DNA from: Perkinsus olseni
Lineage: Eukaryota > Perkinsozoa > Perkinsida > Perkinsidae
Reading direction: 5' to 3'
Assembly (NCBI GenBank): GCA_013115135.1
Contig: JABANP010000010.1
Location: 1 to 64,000 of the forward strand
Length of the DNA: 64,000 bases
The notes beneath the pieces were generated by a model. The model made no database searches, was not told the origin of the DNA, and saw only the letters and a program-made list of their open reading frames with translations. The translations under genes were made by a program, and so were the position numbers. Positions 11,927 through 22,508 of the stretch are shown one piece after another (the first letter of the stretch is position 1; every line of letters starts with the position of its first letter).

Positions 11927-14900
11927 ATGGCGCCCCCTCCCAATCAACCAGCAGGGCCTTCATACGCTCCTCTGGATGTTCACTGCCCAAGAGTCCTACG
12001 GCGACAACACTTTCTAGTCAGGAAATCTAACCACGGGAGTTCCTACCCTCCTCCGGGGCCCCCTCCTTCCCAGTACCCCGGCGGCCCTGCTCCCGTCTAT
12101 CCTCATTATAACCAGCAGGCTCCGCGGGTGCCTCTGGAGACTGGGCAGACGCAAGAGGATTGCAACAGTGGGCCTGCTGGTTTGGTGACCTATGGTTCGA
12201 TGGCTGCGTACGGTATTGAGCCCCTCGGCGCCAACTACGGTGGTGGTCATCAGTACGGTTCACAGGGTGCCGGGTGCCACGACACTTACCACTGGCGAGG
12301 CGCGAATGCTTCCCAGTCCTGCGCCCTTCGTTATAGCGGAGGTTGTGTTGATCCCCGGTACTACGGTCGAGAGGGGCGGATTGCCAGGGCTACAACCCGG
12401 TCTATAGCGGTGCTGGCTTCCCCATGGCGACCCCCGTTACGATCAAGACAGTGCTGACCCTCAGAACTGCTACTCTCACATGGGGAACAACGAAGCTGGC
12501 GATGGGTTCCGATCCTACGACCAGATACCGAGCTCGTGGCCGGAGCATGGGCCACACCAGCAAGCTCTCTGGGAACCGCACGCTCATGATCGTCTTCATC
12601 ATGGTGAACGTAGTGGGCAGCATCAGGCAGCCGCCTTCGGAGGGTCTGGGGGCGGAACCTTCGCTGGGCACGGTCTTACGGCCTCTAGCGGAGGGCCCAG
12701 CGTCAATGATAGCACTGTCATGGAGTCGTCCCCGTGGAATGGCCAGCGCACGTCATCTGAGGGAGTGCCAAGGGGTGCCGGAGGTGAGAGTCCTCGAGAG
12801 GAGCGGACTCGACGGGACGATGAACGTGATCGTGATGATCGCAGGCGTGAGCGTGGGGATCGTGAAAGATATCGGGATCGCAGCCACCGGCGTGGCAGCC
12901 GAGGCCAGAGGAGTCCTCGACAGCACAATGACCACGGCGAACGTGGTGTAGGTGAGGGTAGAAGGAGGGGCGATACACCCGAACTTGGCCGGGAACGACG
13001 AGAGAGCAGACGACGACATCGGGACCAGAGCGTTCGGGGGGATCGACCTCGGGACCACGATGGCCGTCAACATCGGGAGCGGACTCGGGATCGACATCGA
13101 GACCGGCGGACGGACCAAGATGAGCGGCGAGACCGGCGGACGGACCAAGATGAGCGGCGAGACCGTCGGACGGACCAAGATGAGCGGCGAGACCGGCGGG
13201 CGGACCGAGATCGGCATCGAGAGCGGCGAAGAGACCGAGACGAGCGTCAAGAACGAGATCGAAGTGATCACCGAGAGCGTGGTGAAGGCCGTGAGAACCA
13301 TCGAGGCCACCATGAGCGACAGGACCGCCAAGGTGGCTTCGATGATCAGCACGGAAGCCGGGAGAAGCATCATGACCAACCCCTCCTCCATAGTCGAGAG
13401 CATGAGGAACGGCATCCAAGGGAGGGCAGAAGTGCGCCGCAGGGGGACGCAGACGGGCATCGGAGGGCGAGAAGCCCTGACGGCGATCAGGATAGGAGAG
13501 GCCATCCACCGGATGATAGGGAGTGTGATCTCAGGGATCATGTAGCGGAGCACCGGCGCTCTTCCAGGAGGCCCAGGGGGAGGTCTGAGAGTCGCTACCG
13601 GAATGACCGTTCGCATGAGACCAGGCGGGAGAACGAGGAGGCCGCCGATCAGACGGCTCAACGTCGGGAGGCACTACTGAGGCTCCTGGAGCTGCCAGGA
13701 ATCTCAGTGAAGCAAATAACTTATGTTGAGGACACGGACGGCCACGAGTATAGTTTACAGCTCGACCAGGACCGGCCAGCTGTCATTCCCAGTACCAGCA
13801 CCAGCGCCAGCTCCTACAGGCCTTGTCCGACCCCTGCACTCCCAGCTGCGGCCTGGGACAATTCCCGTGATCGCCAGTCAGTTGGGGCGAGTTGGACTCC
13901 GCCAGGCAGTCAGTGGCCCCCGGTGGCGCCTTCGACCACGATGGCACTGCAGCCGAGACGCACTGATCTGGTACCGCTACGCGAGCGTCTCTGGGGTCAG
14001 TACTCGGCTGGTGCCCAGGCCGAGATCGCTGCCATTGAAGCTGGTCACTATGGGTCCATCTGCAGCAGGCCGGAACCTGTTCTCGAATACCCCCAGTACA
14101 GTAGTCATTCTCTGCATCGTGAGGGGGAGGAAGCTCTGACGCCGAGGAGCCGGGCAGCGCGCGGTATTGTGGTTCCGTTCCAAAAGGACTACTATAAGCT
14201 TAAGGACTCGATGTCATCAGGGATGCGTCGCCGAGCGGAGGCCTCCCAGTGGGGACAGCCGGTTGCTGCGGACCCTACGTACTACGTTGAAGAGGTCACT
14301 GACTCGGCTGTCGAGGAGAACTGGCGGCTTTGTGGTGGTTGGAGCGAGGATGAGTGTTATGGCGCAGCACACATAGATCAAGCTGCCTTAGAGGGGAGGC
14401 TTATGGCCTTCGAAACTGAACTTGATAACGATGAATACTCTGGTCAGTGCGCTGGCGCTGCGGGGGTGCAGCAGGTCGCCAGAGTCGCGACAAGCCATGA
14501 CGGTGCCGAGCGAACTGGCCATGCTGCCTCGATGATAGGGGAGTCGGGAGAATCAATGGCGGTAGCAGCAGCTCAGGAGGATGACAGCAGCGGCCGACGA
14601 GAGGCCGTCGCAACTGCTATGGCAGATGTGCCTGATGGTGTTCCTGCGCGTTCCGAGTCCGAGGGAAGATCGGAGGCAAATGATGAAGGTGCGGACTCGG
14701 CGCTGTACGAAGGGGTCACCGAGAGCGGAAACCATAACGAGATAGCCTCAGAGCTAGAAGAGAGAGGAGGCCGCAAAGGCTCGTTGCTGAGTGATGGTTA
14801 CGTTACGGTGTCGAGTTTTGTTGACGCGAAAGAAGTGCCGACAGAGAACAATGTGAGCCGCTGCGGAGTGAATACAGCAGAAGGGCTGGCGGAACGCCTG

Positions 14901-15017
14901 ACGAGGCTATTCGTCGATAGCGACCAGGCTGCTTGGGAGGACACCCCTCCTTTGGAGAGGAGGAAGAATAATAAGAAGGGCAGCAAGAAGAACAACCGCA
15001 GGAGGCATAAGAGATGA
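11927..15017 (+). CDS. Arg/Asp/Glu/His-rich protein, RNA-processing type
   Basis: This is a roughly 1,000-residue low-complexity protein. The N-terminal part (11,927 to about 12,420) is rich in Pro, Gly, Tyr and Gln (PPPGPPPSQYPGGP; AAYGIEPLGANYGGG). The central part (about 12,750-13,680) is dense in R/D/E/H dipeptides (RRTDQDERRD repeated), like the RD/RE domains of splicing and RNA-metabolism proteins. It is followed by LLRLLELPGISVKQITYVED, a Ser/Thr/Pro linker, a moderately ordered part (VPFQKDYYKLKDSMSSGMRR) and a very basic tail KNNKKGSKKNNRRRHKR. The last 845 codons (12,480-15,017) are one uninterrupted frame. Joining the N-terminal part needs one extra G near 12,375 and one extra C near 12,423, both in homopolymers. 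Nuclear RNA binding or splicing is inferred from composition only. The start ATG at 11,927 opens MAPPPNQPAGPSYAP. Confidence 0.6.
13101..13212 (+). repeat. 30-bp tandem repeat, about 3.7 copies, coding
   Basis: The unit begins GACCGGCGGACGGACCAAGA and is 30 bp long. Copies start at 13,101, 13,131 and 13,161, with a diverging partial copy at 13,191. In the coding frame it gives the decapeptide RRTDQDERRD three times. One copy differs by a single base (GTCGG for GGCGG). This is in-frame expansion of the charged domain, probably by replication slippage. Confidence 0.9.
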
Positions 15018-15412
15018 TCATCGTAAGGATCCAGGGACGATGCCCCTTGGTCGTCCCCCATGCCGCTTATCAGGTATCTCAATCGTAGCCCTCGGTATAA
15101 CATTGATAACATTCAACTATGTTTGACTTTGATTAATAACGTAAGGTTCGGGTCCCCATCGGGGGTCATGTATATGCTGCGACACTCAGGTACTCTGCGA
15201 GGGCTTCCTTGCATTCAATTCGTTTTCCGTAATGATCAGTCAGCTTGCGAACCCAAGCAAGTTTGATGCTTCTGAATTTACTCGCTGAACGCGTTGAGTT
15301 CACCTTGAAAGGAGAGTCACGGGCCCGGCCAATATTAGCATAGTCCGAGCCCTACGGCGCTCACCTCGGAATCAGGGTTGTCGACGGGCTTTATCCAGTT
15401 TTTTTCGCGCCG
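15018..15412. other. intergenic, no gene seen
   Basis: This is the space between the Arg-rich gene and the duplicated coiled-coil gene. No frame reads like protein. A T7 run lies just before the next start codon. Confidence 0.5.
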
Positions 15413-17522
15413 ATGACTGATGAGGACAGTCGGGCCCTCCCGAACGGATCAGATGCCAGTAGCCCGCCCTCTTCTACGGCCGACCTGACTGTGGAGGAGA
15501 TTCTGGACAATTTCCGACTTCGACAGAAAATGGGGCTGACACCCGACCGGGTGATACAGCTAGAGCCCAGCCGAGAGGACACTCTGCGTTTGTACAGAGA
15601 GTCTGTTAAAGCATACGAGGAGCTATATGGACCTGGTGGCGAAAGTAGGAACTCTTAAGTTCTCATCAGGCACTGGTCATTTTCCTCAGGCGACCAAAGG
15701 ATCCGATCGCCGACTGCTGGACCGGGGCGGGGCATGGCCAGCGCGAGCCCGTCCTCTCCCGCATCAATCCTTGATGACACCGCCAACTCTGCCGCGAATC
15801 AACGGCGTGGCTCAGCCGACTCGGAGCTTCCAAGTCTCTATGCCGAACTCAATACCATTAGACGGGACAAGGCCGCGTTGGAGAAAAAGGTGACAACTCG
15901 TTTCCCTCTTGTACGGTATTTTGCGAGGTGATTTAACGCATGTGATCAGGTCAGCTCATTGACGGAGAGCCAGATGGTCCTCAACAACCAACGCCGCCTC
16001 CTCTCGGATCAGCTCGAGACAGCCCGTGCGCAGGCCGAGCAGACTAAAAGCAGAGAATGCTCGCGATTGAAGGTTGAAATTGAAGTAACGGTCGGTGAAC
16101 CTCTCAGCACGCGTGCGCATCACGGATACGTGTCACGTATTACGTGACGCTCAGTGATGCTTTTTCAGGCGATGAAAGTTCGGCGTCGTGAAGCCAATGG
16201 TCACGAGTCGGTATTAGCACGAGCCGTTGACCGGTCGTCAAACTCTGATGATGGCAAGCTCGAGTTCTACCGAGAGCAGATGAGCATACTAGCCCGAGAA
16301 AACCAGCGGCTGAAAGTCGCGATTATCAGGCCTTCAACGGCACCCCAGTTGAGTGTATAATTGCTTTTTCGTTCGCCACGTTCATCGTGTTGAGTCTTCC
16401 ATGAATTAGTCCCGGAGTTTTGTGAGGAAGATTTGAGTGCCTCAATAGGGCGTGCGGCCCTGTCGAACGGATCAGATACTAGTAGCCCGCCCTCTTCTAC
16501 GGCCGACCTGACTGTGGAGGAGATTCTGGACAATTTCCGACTTCGACAGAAAATGGGGCTGACACCTGACCGGGTGATACAGCTAGAGCCCAGCCGGGAG
16601 GACACTCTGCGCTTGTACAGAGAGTCTGTTAAAGCATACGAGGAGCTCTATGGACCTGGTGGCGAAAGTAGGGAGCTCTTAAGTTTTCATCAGGCACAGT
16701 TTATTTTTCCTTAGGCGACCGAAGGATTCAATCGCCGACTGCTGGACAGGGACGGAGTATGGCCAACGCGAGCCCGTCCTCTCCCTCATCAGTCCTTGAT
16801 GACACCGCCAACTCTGCCGCAAATCACCGGCGTGGCTCAGCCGACTCGGAGCTTCCAAGTCTCTACGCCGAACTCAATACCATTAGACGGGACAAGGCCG
16901 CGTTGGAGAAAAAGGTGAGAACTCGTTTCCCCTTTTATACGCTATTTTGCGAGGAGATTGAACCCATGTGATCAGGTCAGCTCATTGACGGAGAGCCAGA
17001 TGGTCCTTAACAACCAACGCCGGCTCCTCTCGGATCAGCTCGAGACAGCCCGTGCGCAGGCCGAGCGGACTAAAACAGAGAATTCGCGATTGAAGGTTGA
17101 AATTGAAGTAACGGTCGGTGAACGCTCTGCACGCGTGCGCATCACGGAGACGTGACGCTCAGTGATGCTTTTTCAGGCGATGAAAGTTCGGCGTCGTGAA
17201 GCCAATGGTCACGAGTCGGTATTAGCACGAGCCGTTGACCGGTCGTCCAACTCTGATGATGGCAAGCTCGACTTCTACCGAGAGCAGATGAGCATACTGG
17301 CCCGAGAAAACCAGCGGCTGAAGTCGCGATTATCAGGCCTTCAACGGCACCCCAGTTGAGTGTATAATTGTTTTTCGTTCGCCACGTTCATCGTGTTGAG
17401 TCTTCCATGAATTAGTCCCGGAGTTTTGTGAGGAAGATTTGAGTGCCTCAATAGGGCGTGCGGCCCTGTCGAGCGTTATAGAATGCGTTGTGTGCTCACC
17501 AGTTACTCGGACTTGCACGTGA
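15413..17522 (+). CDS. coiled-coil protein with in-frame duplicated module
   Basis: This is an unknown protein of about 600 residues made of two nearly identical modules. Each module has: a Ser-rich lead and VEEILDNFRLRQKMGLTPDR with EDTLRLYRESVKAYEELYG (15,480-15,640; 16,500-16,665); after a short intron, SELPSLYAELNTIRRDKAAL (15,820; 16,845); then ESQMVLNNQRRLLSDQLETA (15,965; 16,990); then REQMSILARENQRLK (16,270; 17,280). Heptad-like Leu spacing implies long coiled coils. Introns are 45-75 nt with GT-AG. The last intron of a module (GTTGAGT...TAG, 61 nt) leads into PEFCEEDLSASIGRA. In the middle of the gene this exon runs in frame into the module-start sequence (GRAALSNGSD). At the 3' end it runs to the stop at 17,520-17,522. 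Module 1 has one extra A near 16,315 that breaks its frame relative to module 2. Function is unknown; a cytoskeletal role is a guess. Confidence 0.6.
15433..16455 (+). repeat. tandem duplication, unit 1 (about 1,023 bp)
   Basis: This is the first copy of a direct tandem duplication that spans exons and introns of the coiled-coil gene. It begins at GGCCCTCCCGAACGG. Identity with unit 2 is very high by eye, including intron sequence, with scattered SNPs and 1-3 nt indels. That means the duplication is recent or is being homogenised. Confidence 0.9.
16456..17461 (+). repeat. tandem duplication, unit 2 (about 1,006 bp)
   Basis: This is the second copy. It begins at GGCCCTGTCGAACGG, a hybrid of the left boundary (GGCCCTCCCGAACGG) and the right boundary (GGCCCTGTCGAGCG at 17,462). 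The hybrid shows the crossover happened inside this short homology. The homology lies in the first coding exon on one side and in the last coding exon on the other. Confidence 0.9.
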
Positions 17523-17663
17523 AGCGTTCGAGTTCAGAGAACCGACAAGCGCTTGCTGTGGGTGGGGACGCTTGATTCGGGTTCATTCTCGAGTCAATGG
17601 AATGCCTCGCCTTTTGCTAATCTATGTTTGTAGTTTTTTTTCAGCACGCGTGCACGTCGGTTC

Positions 17664-20560
17664 ATGGCCCCGTCTTCTGTCCTTCCGAGGCCCCTTTCCC
17701 AGGGAGCCCTCCAGTCCCCAGTACCCTCTGACATCGAGATAGCTCAGAGCGTAAGTCCATTAGCCCGGCCATCGGGAAGCTGGTACGATCCGCGTACTCC
17801 CTCGCTGCTGTGTTCAGGTGGCCCCGCTGCACATCCGCAACGTATGCGAGTCGCTTGGCCTCGACGATGACGACTACGACTGCTACGGCAAGTTCGCGGC
17901 CAAAGGTCAACCTGTCTGTTCGGGAGAAACTATCCGGCAGGCCCGATGGGAAGTAAGTTGAAGTGTCCTTCCGGTAACCTTCAGTTAGATCAGTAGTTCT
18001 TCTGACTCTCCTCCCCTCCCACAGATACGTCGTGGTCACTGGGGTTACTCCGACCCCACTAGGTGAAGGGGAAGAGTACCTGTACGGTTGGGATCAGCCA
18101 GAGCCTGGGGGCACATCTAGGGAAGAAGGCAAGAGACTCAACTCAGGCTACTGTTGTTCACTTACGAGACAACATTGCCGATGGCTAGGTGTTCACTTGC
18201 ATCCGTCAACCTTCCATGGGACCCACCTTCGGTATCAAGGGAGGCGCGGCTGGCGGCGGGTACTCGCAAGTCATTCCGATGGAGGACTTCAACCTTCACC
18301 TGACCGGTGTGTTGGCCCGCCCGCTGAGTTACAACTACCACGTCTTTTTAACAGGGGACATACATGCCATCTCGATCGCTAATAACCTGCTGGTGGCCCA
18401 ACTTGACACAAGGATCTTCCACGAGAACACCCAGTCGAACAAGGCGCTTTTCGACCGTAAGGCTCGCGTCTCTCAGCTGTACAGTACTGCCGTACACAGG
18501 CATCTGCCCCATCATGAAGGACGGTCGCCGCAAAGTCTCGGCCTCCATCATTCGCCGGCTGCAACGTCTGGGGCTGTCTACCGACGTGAGCCAGTTGGAT
18601 GAGGAAGGCGTTGGCCGACTGGTGCGTCTCGACATCGACCCTGAGACTATTATGGTAAGTTGAATACTTTGAGATATTTGTGGTAACTTTGACGCTCCAC
18701 GCAGGTTAATAGGGTTGTTGACGTCAACGACCGTATGCTCCGCAAGGTGACGATCGGTCAGGGCCCCAACGAGAAGGGCTTTACTAGAGAGACCCAAGTG
18801 GATATTGCCGTCAGTAAGGGCCTCGTATCTTGTTGGCGGGCATTTTAACCCAATACGGCATCCTAGGTAGCGAGTGTATGGCCATCCTTGCGTTGGCGAC
18901 GAGCCTTGAGGATATGAGAGACCGACTGAGGAAGATGGTAGGGAAGGCTGGGCTTGCCCCTCCCCGACGGAGATCGTCCTCAGGTGGTCGCCTACAGCAA
19001 GTCGGGCGATCCGGTGACGGCCGATGATCTCGGTGTTGCGGGCGCGATGACCGTCCTCTTGAAGGATACCATCAACCCTACGCTCATGCAGACCCTGGAA
19101 GGCACACCTGTTTTTGTAAAACCGAACGGCTTCGTTCTCTTCCCACTCATCTTCCTCTTCTCAGGTCCATGCCGGTCCGTTCGCCAACATTGCCCACGGT
19201 AACTCCTCCATCGTGGCCGATCAGGTTGCCTTGAAGCTCGTGGGCCAGGGCGGTTATGTGAGGTTCGCAGGGCCCAGGCTCAGTTACTCTGGCACCTAGG
19301 TTTTAACCGAGGCCGGCTTCGGTTCCGATATTGGAATGGAGAAGTTCATGGACATCAAGTGTCGCTACAGCGGTCTCCGTCCCGATGCCATCGTAGGTGT
19401 CCACGGAGCACCGGGCTTACAGCTATAGGTGGCGGGGTAGGTCCTCGTCACGACCGCCCGCGCCTTAAAGAGCCATGGAGGCGGCCCGCCGGTGGAAGCT
19501 GGAAAGAAGATGAACGATGCGTAAGTTGCCGAGCTCAAAGAGCACAGCGTATCCGGGCTTGCCGGATGATGAGGCGGCCCTCAGATACACCACTGAGAGA
19601 CTCGATCTGATCCAGAATGGCCTCTGCAACCTCCAGGCCCACATTGACATCGGGAATCAGTTTGGGGTGATGGGCTCCCTAGCCTCGACCATCCATGCTT
19701 TTGGGTTCAGGTGCCCGTCGTAGTGTGCGTGAACAAGGTGAACACCGACTCCGACGCTGAGTTGAAGTTGATAGGTGGGAGCATCATCTTCGGGGTGTTC
19801 GGCTTGATTAACTTCTCAGTTGACGATGCTCTCAAGAGCGGAGCCGCAGCGGCCGTCGTGTCGGACCATTGGGCTCGCGGTGGCGAGGGAGCTGTCGAAA
19901 TTTCGAAGAAGCTAATCGAAGTGTGCGAGGCACGCACATCAGAGTTCAAGTTTACGTAGGGCCTTCGCGCGCCCTCCGTTCGACAGAATGATCTCTGTTC
20001 CAGGTATCCTCTGGACATACCAATCAAAGATAAGATCGTCGCGATCTGTATGAAGATTTACGGAGCGGCGGCTGTGGAATACGAAGAGGCGAGGATTGAG
20101 TCGTTCGTGAGACTTTGAACGTATCGTTCGCTCAGGCGGCGGAGTTGGCGATAGAGCGTTTTGAGAGAGCTGGGCTCGGTGGATTGCCTATCTGCATGGC
20201 CAAAACCCAGTGAGCCCTTCTGTAGTGCCGATTTGTCCTCAACCCGTGAGGCGCTGTAGGTACTCCTTGTCGGCCGATGCTAGCCTCCGCGGAAGGCCCG
20301 CTGGGTTCACCATTAAGGTCAAGAATTGCCGTGCTGCTGCTGGTGAGCTAAGGAGAGACTAGGACAGAGATGTCGTCCACACCTCCCCTTTACAGGTGCT
20401 GGCTTCATCTATCCTCTCCTCGGGCCAATCATGACAATGCCCGGCCTCCCTACTCGCCCCTGCTTCTATGACGTATGCTCTTTGCCACCTATGGTTTCGA
20501 ATCGACACTTTTCAGGTCGACATCGATCCGGCCACTGGAAGGGTGGAAGGACTTTTCTGA
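17664..20560 (+). CDS. formate-tetrahydrofolate ligase (monofunctional)
   Basis: The enzyme makes 10-formyl-THF from formate, THF and ATP (one-carbon metabolism, cytosol or mitochondrion). Exons follow the family order: [11 protein letters not shown] (17,720), [17 protein letters not shown] (17,850), [14 protein letters not shown] (18,030; ATP/formate site), [20 protein letters not shown] (18,195), [12 protein letters not shown] and [12 protein letters not shown] (18,275-18,390), [13 protein letters not shown] (18,710), EGTPVFV (19,100), [14 protein letters not shown] (19,170), [20 protein letters not shown] (19,310), [13 protein letters not shown] (19,713), [20 protein letters not shown] (20,008), [20 protein letters not shown] (20,404), with the stop at 20,558-20,560. 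The length matches a stand-alone ligase; no dehydrogenase/cyclohydrolase domain is fused. The P-loop region GEGKST is broken by one extra G at 18,068-18,071; removing it restores [19 protein letters not shown]. An unusual GC-AG intron follows. Confidence 0.93.
18129..18188 (+). other. GC-AG intron in formate-THF ligase
   Basis: This is a 60-nt intron with donor AAG|GCAAGAG and acceptor GGCTAG|GTG. It is required to join LGAHLGKK to [12 protein letters not shown], as in all formate-THF ligases. GC-AG is the commonest non-canonical U2 intron class, and the donor matches its consensus. Confidence 0.8.
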
Positions 20561-21333
20561 AGTTATCCATAGCTGATTTTTTTGACGAGTTATCCATGTT
20601 TTCGAAGAAATGTTTCAACCATACATAGCTCCCTTCCAGCCTGTTGTCAATAAATGTGGGAGGAAATTACAATTGCACCTTCATCAAGGAAAACTTAATA
20701 TTCTCGGTGCGGCACAGCACGTTATGGCTAGACGGCTCTCAAATTACTAGTGCCTCGCGGGAGGATGTTAGGGCCTCTCGGCCGTACTAGCCAGATCGAT
20801 ATTAAGCCATGTCAACTGTTTGATGACTGTAGTTTCTCACAATATTACTGGTATCACTGGTTTCTAATCTCAAGGTCTACTTGACTGCACTCCAGTGCGG
20901 AGTATGGCCATTCATGGTGGAGAGAAGAGAGCATCATACAGAGTGCGAATAGATTCGGCCTCGGCACGGCGTTTCACAGCGTTTCATGTTCGGGCGAGCG
21001 ACGATCGCGGCATGTTGTTCACGGTTGCGCTTCTTATTAATAGCTTTTGGCGAGTCTAAGGACAGTATTATGCAATGTGGGTGTGAGTATCGCTAGCTAA
21101 GATTAGCAGGTCTTCCCATCCCAGTATTCGCGGTCGCCTCGTCGAGCATAGAAGCCCTGCTAGCACGCATTTATTGCGGCACTTTGGGACAGGGCGGGGT
21201 CCTTCGGGATGGTAGTTCAACCGGAGTGGCTCAGCGTATGCTCGAAGTAGATTAAGAATGAGTCGCATTTGTGCATCTTCGGAATCTGGATCAGAGTCCT
21301 TCTTGTCAGTTGACTATTTTTAATTTCTACACT
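20561..21333. other. intergenic, no gene seen
   Basis: This is an AT-richer stretch between the ligase stop and the secreted protein start. No open frame on either strand reads like protein. It should contain the ligase 3' UTR and the promoter of the Cys-rich gene. No tRNA or spliced-leader-like sequence was seen. Confidence 0.5.
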
Positions 21334-21741
21334 ATGAAGATCGCCTTCACTATCGCTGCCCTGTCCATGGCCGTCGCCGAGTATTGTCAGGACATCTGTG
21401 ATGGCCATCCTGCCTGCGCTGACTCCAAGTACGGCTCCTACTGCAAGGGTAACGGTGTCTGTTTCGGTCTCTACCACAAGGATGATGGCTACTGCTTCCA
21501 GCCCACCGAGCAGGACACCTGTGATGACTACACTTTGGAGCCGGTTGCTTGCCCTGAGCCAGAGCCTACTTGCCAGGATGTCTGCAATGAGATGGAGCAG
21601 TGCCGTGACTCTAAGTGGGGCTCCTACTGCAAGACCTGGCAGGATCCCCAGGTCTGCTTCGGCATTATCAAGAAGGACGATGACACTCTTTGCTTCGCTC
21701 CTACTGATGATGACTGTGAGGGTGAGCCCTACTATTGTTAG
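21334..21741 (+). CDS. small secreted Cys-rich protein, two repeats
   Basis: This is an intronless gene for 135 residues. I use the internal ATG because it opens a signal peptide (MKIAFTIAALSMAVAE). The mature part is two tandem modules with the same cysteine pattern. Module 1 is CX3C-X5-C-X8-C-X5-C-X10-C-X8-C (CQDICDGHPAC, DSKYGSYC, VCFGLYHKDDGYCF). Module 2 matches it with spacings 3-5-8-8-11-7 (CQDVCNEMEQC, DSKWGSYC, VCFGIIKKDDDTLCF). A Pro/Glu linker separates them. It is strongly acidic and codes cleanly without frame breaks. The family is unrecognised. Secretion to the surface or outside is inferred; a binding or host-interface role is only speculation. Confidence 0.85.
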   Translation: MKIAFTIAALSMAVAEYCQDICDGHPACADSKYGSYCKGNGVCFGLYHKDDGYCFQPTEQDTCDDYTLEPVACPEPEPTCQDVCNEMEQCRDSKWGSYCKTWQDPQVCFGIIKKDDDTLCFAPTDDDCEGEPYYC

Positions 21742-22508
21742 TCTTGTAGTTTCTCACAAAACCAACCGTATTGGTTAAATATCCTTTTCTCGAATAGACG
21801 AATAGGTTTGAGGATGAATATGCGTGTCAGTTTACAACTGGTATTTTGTGTTACGTAGTGGAGATGATGATAATCAAGTGCCTGTAGATCTCAAACCTAC
21901 TGCATAACAGCTCGATGAATTCTATGGACGATCGATCGAATGATCGTCATCGGTCCGTATTGGTAAGCCAACTCGGTTCACTCGGTCGTTCTTTCGGGTA
22001 ATCAGCATTTATCTACGAAATGAAAGAAGCTTTGACCTCCCAACAACATGTCAATGTGCAATATTCGTTGTCAGATCTTATGAGGTGCTGCCATGGAAAA
22101 TCAAGTGATTGGAGATTTTGGTCATTTTAGAGTGAGGGAAGGGCTGATAATGGCAGCCTTGAGCTCAATGGCCTCTGGTATATTATTGCTAATCGACAAT
22201 ATCAGTGAAATAGCTATCACAAGTTACTGCGAAACTCGAGTAGGGAAGTGCAAACGTTAAGAAACATGTCTATCACTCAGGTACGGCCTCTGCATACATC
22301 AGCAGCCACTCAGAAGCTCGGGCGACGTCGTGTCGACTGCCTTGGTCAAGATGTGGTAAAACCTCGGCTATCTGACAGCGACTTGATACTCCGCCTCTTC
22401 AAGAGGCCAAACGCACCTTTCGATATAGAATAGAGAAGTCGCTGAGGGCAAGATCGGTCACTGAGTGTCGCGACGCCACGCCGAGCAGCCGAGTCCACAC
22501 TCCCACGC
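21742..22508. other. intergenic, probable 3' ends
   Basis: This is an AT-rich region between a + strand gene and a - strand gene that converge. A + frame at 22,248-22,433 (61 codons) has no recognisable content and is not called. No RNA gene was seen. Confidence 0.45.

Noticed and set aside
12718..13661. Long - strand open frames of 263 and 302 codons
   Set aside because: They are mirror frames of the R/D/E/H-rich coding repeat. Composition is determined by the sense codons, and no start or splice context supports them.
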